From DATLFA01 sp039934635 (GTDB lineage Bacteria > Actinomycetota > Acidimicrobiia > Acidimicrobiales > WLNW01), in assembly GCA_039934635.1 (NCBI GenBank), contig JBDTLT010000009.1, forward strand, positions 8,366-72,365: a DNA stretch of 64,000 nucleotides, given 5' to 3'. Shown here in pieces: positions 7,153 through 15,268 of this stretch (within the stretch, counting starts at the first letter, position 1; each line of letters begins with the position of its first letter). The position numbers and the translations under genes were made by a program. Under the pieces are notes generated by a model that was not told the DNA's origin, made no database searches, and was given only the letters and a program-made list of their open reading frames with translations.

Positions 7153-9099
7153 GTGCGCGGTCGGCTGGCAGTCCTACGGGTGCGACAGCCGATCACGATC
7201 GTGATCGCGCTGGCGATCGTGTCATTCGTGCTCGCGCTCGTCGTGGCCGATCGACTCTTCCCCCTGTTGTCCGCCAACAACGACGAAGCGGTCTATCTCT
7301 TCCAGGCCCGCATCTTCCGGTCGGGCCATCTCACATTGCCCGCCGACGGTTACCGAGACTTCTTCCGTCCGTGGATGTCGTCCGAACACGACCAACAGTT
7401 GGTTCTGGTGTTCCAGCCCGTGTTCCCGGCGCTGCTGGCGCTGTCTGATCTCGTCTTCGGGTCGATGCGGGTCGCTCTCGGCATCATCGCGGGAGCCAGC
7501 GTGCTGCTCGTCTACGCACTGTGTGGCGAACTCGGTCTCTCCCCGCGGGCGCGCGTCATCGCGGCTGCGATCTTTGCGCTGTCGCCGTTCGCGGTCATTC
7601 AGAGCGCGCTGTATCTCGAATATCTGTTTGCCGTCGCCCTCGAGATGGCGGTGCTCACATTGCTACTCGCGGGCCTGCGATCGACGAGGGGACGGCGGGC
7701 CCGCCGGTTGGCCGCCGCCGGGCTCGTGTTCGGGTTGCTCGTCTTCACCCGCCCGCTCGAGGGGCTGATGCTCGGGGTCGCGATGGGTCTGTTCCTCATC
7801 GTCCGCGAACGCAACTTCGCACGGGCGTTGCGCCAATTGCTCTGGCCGGCGCTCGGCGCGCTGCCCATCGTCGCGTTGATGCTCGTGTACAACGCGCAAC
7901 TCACCGGCAAACCGTTGCGATTCCCGCTGTGGGCGATCGGCGGCAACAACTCCTTCGGCTTCGGCAGGCGCAACGTGGTCGCCGGATCACCATTGATCGA
8001 CGCCACGTTCCTCAACGGCCTCAAGGCGCTGCACCAGAACATGCGGGCATTGCCGCACTGGGTGTTCGGCTCCATCATCGTCGTTCCGCTCGCCCTCCAC
8101 GGTCTGTGGCAGCGCCGGCGCGAGACGACGACGGTGTTGCTGGTCGCCATCGGCGTGCTTTTCCCCCTCGCCTATCTCTTCTATTGGGGCAACCTGTTGA
8201 TCGTCAACGGACGCAAGCTCATCGGTCCGCACTACTACATGGCGCTGTTGATACCGACGGTCGTGTTCGCGGCGGTCGCGCTCGACCGACTCGCAGTACG
8301 GCGCAAGTCCTTGGCGACATTGGTGTTCGTATCGATGATCGCGGCGACCTTGATCGAGTTGCCGGACAAGATCGACCGCAACGATCATTTCACCGACGTC
8401 TACCGCGCCGAGCAAGCCGCGATCGACTCGGTCGTCGACGACAATGCCGTCGTCATTCTGCCGATCACACCCGACGGGTCGTACTTGCTGCATCCGCGTA
8501 GTTGGCTGACCAACGACTTCGACCTTCGCGATCCGATCCTGTACGCCGCGGATCGAGGCCCGGAGAACATCGAACTCTCCCGCCGCTACTCCGACCGGCG
8601 CTTGTACCGCCTGCAAGCCGTCGAAGCGACCCGTGTCCCACTCACCTTCCGCCCCTCGGTCCGCGAAGTGGTGGCGGTGAAGTCCGCCGAATTGCGCCGA
8701 GCCCTGAGCGCCCCGGTACCGGCCGAGGTCACGCGGGTCAACGCGTACGTGCAGACCGACGGCACCAATCGACAGACGTGCGCGGTCACGCCGGCCGCAT
8801 CGACAGTGCGCGTCGCGGTAGACATGCGCCGGGGCAATGTTTTCCTCAACGGCTGTGATGGCGGCGGCCTGCTCTCGCTGGCGTTTGTCAACGCGCCCGC
8901 GACGTTGGTCGTCGGCTTCGAATTGTTCACCGACACGCTCGGGCAGTCGGAATCACGCGAACTCCGCGTGTGGACCGCGCCGGAGGGATCCGACATCGTC
9001 AGCCTCAACGAAGAGACGTGGCGCATCGTCCCCCACGACAAGACATCGACCCGCGTGATCGAAGCCAGCCCCGACCTCACCGTCGCCGCGCGCCCCTGA
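7153..9099 (+). CDS. GT39/ArnT-like polytopic membrane glycosyltransferase
   Basis: The 648-residue protein has roughly ten predicted membrane segments in residues 1-420 and a soluble, largely extracytoplasmic C-terminal third. The first periplasmic loop contains NNDEAVYLFQARIF, the Asp-Glu motif of GT-C enzymes that transfer sugars from polyprenyl-phosphate donors. A positively charged inner loop (STRGRRARRLAA) fits the membrane orientation. The GTG at 7153 is used because the nearby ATG at 7143 is out of frame. A likely role is glycosylation of cell-envelope lipid or protein. It follows the P450 by 27 bases on the same strand, but a functional link is doubtful. The family is likely; acceptor and donor are unknown. 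Confidence 0.82.
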   Translation: MRGRLAVLRVRQPITIVIALAIVSFVLALVVADRLFPLLSANNDEAVYLFQARIFRSGHLTLPADGYRDFFRPWMSSEHDQQLVLVFQPVFPALLALSDLVFGSMRVALGIIAGASVLLVYALCGELGLSPRARVIAAAIFALSPFAVIQSALYLEYLFAVALEMAVLTLLLAGLRSTRGRRARRLAAAGLVFGLLVFTRPLEGLMLGVAMGLFLIVRERNFARALRQLLWPALGALPIVALMLVYNAQLTGKPLRFPLWAIGGNNSFGFGRRNVVAGSPLIDATFLNGLKALHQNMRALPHWVFGSIIVVPLALHGLWQRRRETTTVLLVAIGVLFPLAYLFYWGNLLIVNGRKLIGPHYYMALLIPTVVFAAVALDRLAVRRKSLATLVFVSMIAATLIELPDKIDRNDHFTDVYRAEQAAIDSVVDDNAVVILPITPDGSYLLHPRSWLTNDFDLRDPILYAADRGPENIELSRRYSDRRLYRLQAVEATRVPLTFRPSVREVVAVKSAELRRALSAPVPAEVTRVNAYVQTDGTNRQTCAVTPAASTVRVAVDMRRGNVFLNGCDGGGLLSLAFVNAPATLVVGFELFTDTLGQSESRELRVWTAPEGSDIVSLNEETWRIVPHDKTSTRVIEASPDLTVAARP

Positions 9100-9115
9100 C
9101 CCCAGACCCGTTCTT

Positions 9116-9153
9116 GTGGTGTTCGATAGGTGTATATACGTATCGAACACCAC
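9116..9153. repeat. 13-bp perfect inverted repeat between convergent genes
   Basis: GTGGTGTTCGATA at 9116-9128 is exactly complementary to 9141-9153, with a 12-base AT-rich spacer (GGTGTATATACG). It lies in the 67-base gap between the glycosyltransferase stop and the stop of the convergent gene at 9167. A shared transcription terminator is the simplest reading, although no T-tract follows. The palindromic spacer would also suit a protein-binding site. Confidence 0.7.
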
Positions 9154-9166
9154 CAGAATGCGGTGT

Positions 9167-10270
9167 TTAGAGGTTGTATTGCGGGAGGGATCCGTTGGCG
9201 ATAAGGGTGAGGCTGCCGGTGCCCGCACCGGTAGTGCCGGCGACGGTCACCGGTTGGATGCGATGCACCGGCCGGTCGACGGTACCGTCCTCATGCACGA
9301 CGTCGACGGGATGGCGCACCTCCCACATATCGATCTCGTCGCATTGGTCGCCGCGCCACGCACCGAGTGCGCGACCGTCGTTCCAGCCGCCGCTGTAACC
9401 AAGGCCCGGCATGGCGATCGACGAACCCAGCGCGCTCGTCACGAACGTCGCCGATCGCCCGTCGTCGCACGTCACCGCGAAATCGGCTTGCTCGATGCGC
9501 CGTGTCCCCTCGAAGAAACGCAACGCCATCTCTGCCGTGGTGACATGGAGGTCGAGACGATCGGGCGCGTTGCGTTCGCGTAGCAAGCCGGTCATGTACA
9601 CGCGTTCCCGGCCCCGTTCCATGATCTGCACGTGGCCCGCGTAGTCGTCGGTCGAGAAGAACAAGAACGCGAACAAGGTGCCCACCTCTGACACCGGCGG
9701 CGTCGCCCCCGTGATGGGATCCCAGCCACCGACACCCGGACGCACGCCCCACGAGTGATCGCGACAGGCCCACCACTGCTGCACCGGCCAGCGTTCACCG
9801 CGCACGACGAGCTCACCGTCGACCACGCCGACCTGGTCGAGCCGTTGGTAATCCTCGTTGAGGCGGCCTCGAATGCGGGCCACGTGGGGCTTCTCCAACT
9901 CGGGCGGCAGCACTGCTCGCCAATGCAGTTCACCGTGCACGTGATGCTCTCCCGGCTCGACGATGAGTCGGATGTGCTCGAAGGGCTCGACGACATCGAT
10001 GCGCATGGCGCCCACCGCCGGCTCGAAGCGGGGCCGAAGCGAGCGAGAGGTGCGTAGGTTGTACTGCGTCGTGTCCCGGATGACCACGAATCCGCCGTCG
10101 ATGACGTTCATGTTGTTGTACACGCCGATGGTGAACTGCAAGGCGCCCGAACCGGCAGGGTCGTAGACCGCGAACCACATGCGGTCGAAAAACCGGTGGT
10201 CGCTGGTCCCGACATTTTCGAACGGGCTCGCGATCTGATGCCACAGCGAATCGTCGAGCGGTGTGAGCAT
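9167..10270 (-). CDS. CrtC/AttH-like lipocalin-fold protein of unknown function
   Basis: The 367-residue protein has no signal peptide or membrane segment. The central WWACRDHSWGVRPG block, with the preceding VVDGELVVRGERWPV, resembles the conserved RDHSWG element of proteins related to hydroxyneurosporene synthase (CrtC) and AttH. These act on or bind hydrophobic lipids. Repeated Trp/Tyr-rich beta strands fit that two-lobed fold. It stands alone between a convergent glycosyltransferase and a divergent lipoprotein gene 64 bases away. The family call rests on motif memory and is moderate; the substrate is unknown. Confidence 0.6.
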   Translation of the reverse strand: MLTPLDDSLWHQIASPFENVGTSDHRFFDRMWFAVYDPAGSGALQFTIGVYNNMNVIDGGFVVIRDTTQYNLRTSRSLRPRFEPAVGAMRIDVVEPFEHIRLIVEPGEHHVHGELHWRAVLPPELEKPHVARIRGRLNEDYQRLDQVGVVDGELVVRGERWPVQQWWACRDHSWGVRPGVGGWDPITGATPPVSEVGTLFAFLFFSTDDYAGHVQIMERGRERVYMTGLLRERNAPDRLDLHVTTAEMALRFFEGTRRIEQADFAVTCDDGRSATFVTSALGSSIAMPGLGYSGGWNDGRALGAWRGDQCDEIDMWEVRHPVDVVHEDGTVDRPVHRIQPVTVAGTTGAGTGSLTLIANGSLPQYNL

Positions 10271-10334
10271 CAGTTTCTCCTTGGAAGGCGACCTTCGTGA
10301 TGGTGCCGGATGTGCCGTTCGCTAACTTTGCCCG

Positions 10335-11570
10335 ATGTTCCGCATCCGTGTCGGTTTGCTCTCCGTGTCACTCCTCGTGGCGGCCGGATGCTCGTCGTCG
10401 CCCGACGCCGCGCCCGGCACATCCACCTCGGTGTCGACGACCGCCGCCACGTCGTCGACCACGACGACAACCATGGCGACCACGACGACATCGACCACCA
10501 CCACCTCGACGACGACAACCACGATCGGATCGCCGACCGGCCGTCCTCTGCTGGCCGGCATGCCGCAGTTGACCGACGCCAAGAACGTCTACGCCGAGAC
10601 CGGCACCGACAAGATGGCCGCGAGCAACGTCGGCATCAAGCCGCTCGTGTATGTGCCCAGCAACAACAGCAACGACGTCACCGTCATCGACCCCGCGACC
10701 TTCCAGGTGATCGACCGCTACTCGACCGGCGCCGTACCGCAACACGTCGTGCCGTCATGGGACATGACGACGCTCTACGTCAACAACAACTCCGGTAACT
10801 CACTCACACCCATCGACCCCAAGACCGGCAAGCCTGGCCCGAACATCGCCGTCGACGACCCGTACAACCTCTACTTCACGCCCGACGGCAAGTACGCGCT
10901 CGTGATGGAAGAGCGCAACAACACCATCGCCGTGCGCGACGCCAAGACATTCGCCGAAGTCAAGAAAGTGAAGACACCGTGCCGAGGCGTGAACCACGCG
11001 GACTACTCGATCGATGGCTCGTATCTCATCGCCAGCTGTGAGTTCTCGAGCCAGCTGATCAAGTTCGACGTCACCACACTCGAGGTGGTCGCCGAGCGCA
11101 CCATCCCCGGTTCGGTGCCCCAGGACGTGCGGGTGATGAGCGACGGCCTCACCTACCTCGTGGCCGACAATGCCAAGGCCGGTGTGCACGTCGTCGACGG
11201 CGAACGATTCGAGGTGATCGGCTTCATCCCGACCGGCGCGGGCGCGCACGGCATCTACCCGAGCCGCAACGCCAAGGCGATGTACGTCTCGAATCGCCTC
11301 GCGGGTTCGGTGAGCGTCATCGACCAAGCGACGCGCCAAGTCACCTTCACGTACTTCATACCGGGCGGCGGGTCGCCCGACATGGGCAGCGTTTCGGCGG
11401 ACGGCCTCGTGTTGTGGCTGTCGGGTCGCTACCACAACGTCGTCTACGCCATCGACGTGCTCGAATGGAAGCTGTTGGCCCGCATCCCCGTGGGATCCGC
11501 GCCGCACGGCCTCACGTACTTCCCCCAACCGGGGCGCTACTCACTCGGCCACACCGGCAACTACCGCTGA
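10335..11570 (+). CDS. secreted lipoprotein with YVTN-type beta-propeller
   Basis: The 411-residue product starts with a lipoprotein signal (LSVSLLVAAGC, Cys19). A Thr/Ser linker of about 45 residues follows, coded by repetitive ACC/ACG triplets, and then repeated blades. Blade signatures include VYVPSNNSNDVTVIDPATF, LYVNNNSGNSLTPIDP, MYVSNRLAGSVSVIDQAT and a PHGLTYFPQPG end, as in YVTN-family propellers. Such domains are surface-exposed scaffolds or sensors; some are enzymes. Transcription is divergent from the gene at 10270. No partner gene is evident, so the function is unassigned. Confidence 0.87.
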   Translation: MFRIRVGLLSVSLLVAAGCSSSPDAAPGTSTSVSTTAATSSTTTTTMATTTTSTTTTSTTTTTIGSPTGRPLLAGMPQLTDAKNVYAETGTDKMAASNVGIKPLVYVPSNNSNDVTVIDPATFQVIDRYSTGAVPQHVVPSWDMTTLYVNNNSGNSLTPIDPKTGKPGPNIAVDDPYNLYFTPDGKYALVMEERNNTIAVRDAKTFAEVKKVKTPCRGVNHADYSIDGSYLIASCEFSSQLIKFDVTTLEVVAERTIPGSVPQDVRVMSDGLTYLVADNAKAGVHVVDGERFEVIGFIPTGAGAHGIYPSRNAKAMYVSNRLAGSVSVIDQATRQVTFTYFIPGGGSPDMGSVSADGLVLWLSGRYHNVVYAIDVLEWKLLARIPVGSAPHGLTYFPQPGRYSLGHTGNYR

Positions 11571-11589
11571 CGCGGAAGCTGAAACTGGT

Positions 11590-12726
11590 CTACGCGAACG
11601 AGTTGGCGGCGAGGAAATCCCACACGACTTTGGTGGTGTCGAATCCCTGAATGCGGAACCATTCGTGGACGCCGCCATTGACCCGATAGTGCACGACCGG
11701 GCTGCCGGGGGTGCAGGCCTGCGCCTCGACCATCGTGACCGCCAGCGCGGCCTTGATAGGCGTCTCGCGAGTGCCCGTACAGTGACACGTGCCGGACCAG
11801 AACGATACGAAGTCGGCCACCGACAGCACGCTGCCGCGCTTGCGGCCTTGATTGTCGGCCACCTTGCCGCCTGTGTAGGGGACGACCGGATCGCTGGTGC
11901 CGTGCACTTCGACGATCGGTATCGACCGGCTGGGCAGACAGACCTGCGAATTGTTCTGGCCCGCAGTACCGCCGACCAACGCGACGCCGCGGACGCGATC
12001 GGGCATGTCGCACGCGACCCGACTCGCCATCAGCGCGCCGTTGGAAAAGCCCGCAACCGCGACGCGCGTTGCATCGACATTGGCGCGGTTGACCATCTCG
12101 TCGATCAGCGCTCGCAAGAAAGCGACGTCGTCGGTGATCATGCCGGCTTGCAGCGGCTCCATGCCGGCGCGCCCGTCGTTCCAGCTACCCCCGACGGCGT
12201 CGGGATAGACGACCACCGTGCCGTTGGCGGCGGCGCTCGGCTCGAATCCCATCGAGCGCATGTTGGCGCCGCGCCCGTTGACGCCGTGCAACACGATCAG
12301 CAGTGAGTGAGGCTTGGCCGTCGGCGGAGGAACGACCGCGAGGTAGTTGCGGCTGAAACCGCCGACCGGCATCTGCTGCTCGTTAACGCCGACCGCCAGC
12401 GGGTTGGGGAGGGGCCACGCGAGGATGTCGTCGGCCGGCGAAAGGTGCGGGGCAGGCGCCGTCGTCGGGGCCGCCGTTGTCGTCGAGGCCGGGCCGGTCG
12501 AAGTCGGCGGCGCCGTCGTCGGGGCCGAGACCGCCGACGTATCCGGTGCTTCGACCGCCGTGTCGGCGCTGGCGTTGGTAGTCGTCGTGCTCGCGTTTTC
12601 GGACGTGCCGAGAACGTTGGTCTGCGCCCCGGATTCAGTAGCCCCCGGCACCACCGCCATTGCGATGGCCGAGGCAACCGCAAAAGGGAGTAGTGCGCGC
12701 GCTCCCTTCAGAATCCAATCAGGCAC
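11590..12726 (-). CDS. secreted PHB-depolymerase/feruloyl-esterase family hydrolase
   Basis: The 378-residue protein starts at GTG 12726 with a hydrophobic segment (residues 10-28) and an Ala/Ser/Thr/Pro linker (about 36-95). An alpha/beta hydrolase domain follows. The nucleophile is Ser228 in GFSNG, the acid is probably Asp279 in HGTSDPVVPY, and the base is His354 in GGVHEWF. LLIVLHGVNGRG supplies the oxyanion region. The spacing matches the LpqC/esterase PHB family acting outside the cell on polyesters or aryl esters. The linker composition resembles those of the deacetylase lipoprotein at 4156 and the propeller lipoprotein at 10335. It ends 19 bases from the convergent propeller gene. Confidence 0.85.
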   Translation of the reverse strand: MPDWILKGARALLPFAVASAIAMAVVPGATESGAQTNVLGTSENASTTTTNASADTAVEAPDTSAVSAPTTAPPTSTGPASTTTAAPTTAPAPHLSPADDILAWPLPNPLAVGVNEQQMPVGGFSRNYLAVVPPPTAKPHSLLIVLHGVNGRGANMRSMGFEPSAAANGTVVVYPDAVGGSWNDGRAGMEPLQAGMITDDVAFLRALIDEMVNRANVDATRVAVAGFSNGALMASRVACDMPDRVRGVALVGGTAGQNNSQVCLPSRSIPIVEVHGTSDPVVPYTGGKVADNQGRKRGSVLSVADFVSFWSGTCHCTGTRETPIKAALAVTMVEAQACTPGSPVVHYRVNGGVHEWFRIQGFDTTKVVWDFLAANSFA

Positions 12727-12828
12727 ATATCAAGAAGAGCACAAGTGACACTCGACATACAAGGTCAGAACGGTCCATCTTGAGAAAACGGCCTCACGAC
12801 AGCGGCATTTCTGGCCGACATATCGACT

Positions 12829-15261
12829 GTGGGTCGCTCGAGTGGGGCATCGAAGGATCGAGAACGCGCACTCGACGCCCTGCGCGCCATCGCGCTCGTC
12901 CGGGTCGTTCTGTGGCACACCTACGGCAACGCCGCCATCACCTATGTGATCGCCGCGGTGCCGACGATGTTCTTCGTAACGGGCAGCCTCTTCGCGAAGT
13001 CGGCCCAACGCCGACCGGTGGCCGAGGTCGTGCGCAACCGCGTGCGGCGGATCTTCGTGCCCCTCTGGGCGTTCAGCGCGGTATGTCTCCTCGCGATGAG
13101 CATCGCCCACCGCGTCGACGGCACCGGCGCCACCAAGGTGCCGTGGCGCGGCATGTGGCTCTGGTTCATCCCACTGGCCGATCCCAACGGTTCGCCGTGG
13201 GAGGGCGGGCACCTGAGCGCGCCGTTGTGGTTCGTCCGGGCGATGCTGTGGGTGCTGCTCGCGGCACCGCTGTTGCTGACCGCGGCACGCCGGCGGCCCG
13301 CGCTGCTGCTCGCCGGCTGCGTCACGGCGATTCTCGCGCTCGACCTCGTCGGCCGTCATCCTTCGTGGAACATCGCCGCCCTTCCCGACCTCGTCTGGCA
13401 ATCAGGCGACGTCGCGCTCTACGCAATGTTCTTCACGCTCGGCGTATTGCATCGATGGGGCACCTTCCGGCACTTGCGATCGCCGCACCTCGGGGGCATC
13501 GCTCTCGCGAGCGCAGTCCTCGCCGCGGCGTGGATCACCACACAGCCCGTGCCCAAGCACGTCGTGAACAACTCGCACCCTGCGCACCTCTTCGTCGGGC
13601 TGGCGTGGTTGGCCGTCGCACTCGCCGCGCTGCCGTCGCTCGAACGCGCCGCCGCCATGCGGCCATTCGAAGGCGCCATCTCATTGCTGTCGCAACGAAG
13701 CTTCACGATCTACCTCTGGCATCCTGTCGGCATCGTCATCTCTTTCGTGGCGATCGGTCGGGTGGGCCGCCTGCCCTTGGGCTACTGGAGCACGGCGCTG
13801 TTGCTCGGCACCGTGGCGGTGACGTCGCTGCTCGTGATCATCTTCGGATCGATCGAGGACGTCGCGAGCCGCAAAACCATTCGCTGGTGGCCGGCACCGC
13901 TGCACACCCGTCGATACGGATGGGTGCCCGCGCTCGCGGGGCTGGCGTTGATGGTCGTGTCGCTCACCTCGATCTCGGTCAAACGCGACACGGCGGGAGA
14001 GATCTTCGCGGCGCGCCAACTCACGGTTCCGTCACAGGCGCCGCCGAAACCGAAGTTCGATGCGCCCGTTGTTCGGGTCGAGGGTGCCGTCTCGCCAGTC
14101 CAGCGAACCGACCTCGCTCCGGCGCGTATCCCGGTCACCAACGCGGCACTCGCGCCCGCGGCGTCGGCTTCGATGAGCACGCAACTCAGTGAAATGTATG
14201 ACGCGTGGATCGAGCACTGGGGCATCACAGGTGCCGAGGTGGGTGTGACGCGTCCGAACCAGTTCCTCTGGCAGCGGGCCAGCGGTGTCGACGGCGCCGG
14301 TGTGTCCGCGACGCTCGACACGACGTTCGACATCGGCTCGATCACGAAGACATTCACCGCTGCACTTCTCATGCAACTGGTGCAAGAGGGCGTCATCAGT
14401 CTCGACGAACCGTTGCCCGTGCTGCGCGACGTGCCGTCGTTCCCCTACGCGGGCAAGATGACGGTGCGCGATCTGCTCTATCACCGCAGTGGGCTCGTCA
14501 ACTATCGCGATACCGCGGAGTTCGCGCGCGATCCGTTCGCAGTCAAGACACCGGCGCAGGCGGTGATGGCCTCGGCGCGCGAACCGCTGAAGTTCGCGCC
14601 GGGCACCGACGTCGCCTACACGTCGACCAACTTTTTGTTGCTCGGCATGTTGATCGAGCAGCGCACCGGTCGATCCTTCGACGACAACCTCCGCCAGCGC
14701 CTGTTGGCCCCGCTGGGTCTCGAAGAGTTGGTGCACTTGCCTTCATCGCCGGGCGCGCCGAATCAAGCCACTGCCGGCATCCTCACCAGCACGGAGGATC
14801 TGTTGCGCTGGGGTGCGGCGCTGTACCGCGACGGCCGCGTCGTCGACGCGCAGTCACTGAAGACGATGACGACGATCGATCCGGTGACAGGACTCGGTGG
14901 CGGCACATTCGGCTACTGCCCGTGCACGATGACGCCCGACGGACAGCCGGTGTTCACCTATGTCGGCCACTCCGGCGGCACGACGATCCTGCGGTATGCG
15001 GCAATCGAAGATCTCGTCATCACCGTCAATCTCTCTGGCAGCGTCTGGACGCCCGAGATGGTGCAGGCAACCGCCGACTTCTTCGAGATGGTGCGGGCGA
15101 TCGTCCGTAGCCACGACGCCGCCGCGCTACCGGCACCGACCGAGCCCGTTACCACCGAGCCATCGGGGCCATCGGAACCCGAGGATCCCGAGAACGCAGC
15201 ACCCGCCGAGCCCGACACCGCGGCGGTACCCGCAGAAGGCCAACCGAGCGACGACCTGTAG
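12829..15261 (+). CDS. fusion of acyltransferase-3 membrane domain and beta-lactamase-like serine hydrolase
   Basis: The single 810-residue frame starts at GTG 12829. Residues 10-390 form an acyltransferase-3 (OafA/YrhL) domain with about ten membrane helices. It has the typical start RALDALRAIALVRVVLWHT, FFVTGSLF, and the late SFTIYLWHPVGI block. After a linker (about 390-460) comes a class C beta-lactamase/D-Ala-D-Ala carboxypeptidase domain. This has S504-I-T-K507, YHRSGLVNY, AYTSTNFLLLG (Tyr-Thr-Ser) and GHSGGT. A Pro/Glu-rich tail ends the protein. The first domain normally acylates envelope sugars; the second hydrolyses amides or esters, so a coupled modify/trim role outside the membrane is inferred. 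No frameshift joins them: the frame is continuous. Confidence 0.9.
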   Translation: MGRSSGASKDRERALDALRAIALVRVVLWHTYGNAAITYVIAAVPTMFFVTGSLFAKSAQRRPVAEVVRNRVRRIFVPLWAFSAVCLLAMSIAHRVDGTGATKVPWRGMWLWFIPLADPNGSPWEGGHLSAPLWFVRAMLWVLLAAPLLLTAARRRPALLLAGCVTAILALDLVGRHPSWNIAALPDLVWQSGDVALYAMFFTLGVLHRWGTFRHLRSPHLGGIALASAVLAAAWITTQPVPKHVVNNSHPAHLFVGLAWLAVALAALPSLERAAAMRPFEGAISLLSQRSFTIYLWHPVGIVISFVAIGRVGRLPLGYWSTALLLGTVAVTSLLVIIFGSIEDVASRKTIRWWPAPLHTRRYGWVPALAGLALMVVSLTSISVKRDTAGEIFAARQLTVPSQAPPKPKFDAPVVRVEGAVSPVQRTDLAPARIPVTNAALAPAASASMSTQLSEMYDAWIEHWGITGAEVGVTRPNQFLWQRASGVDGAGVSATLDTTFDIGSITKTFTAALLMQLVQEGVISLDEPLPVLRDVPSFPYAGKMTVRDLLYHRSGLVNYRDTAEFARDPFAVKTPAQAVMASAREPLKFAPGTDVAYTSTNFLLLGMLIEQRTGRSFDDNLRQRLLAPLGLEELVHLPSSPGAPNQATAGILTSTEDLLRWGAALYRDGRVVDAQSLKTMTTIDPVTGLGGGTFGYCPCTMTPDGQPVFTYVGHSGGTTILRYAAIEDLVITVNLSGSVWTPEMVQATADFFEMVRAIVRSHDAAALPAPTEPVTTEPSGPSEPEDPENAAPAEPDTAAVPAEGQPSDDL

Positions 15262-15268
15262 CGGTCGG

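Noticed and set aside
10430..10535. Possible CRISPR or tandem repeat array
   Set aside because: It is an ACC/ACG-rich stretch coding for a Thr/Ser linker inside a lipoprotein gene; there are no regular spacers.
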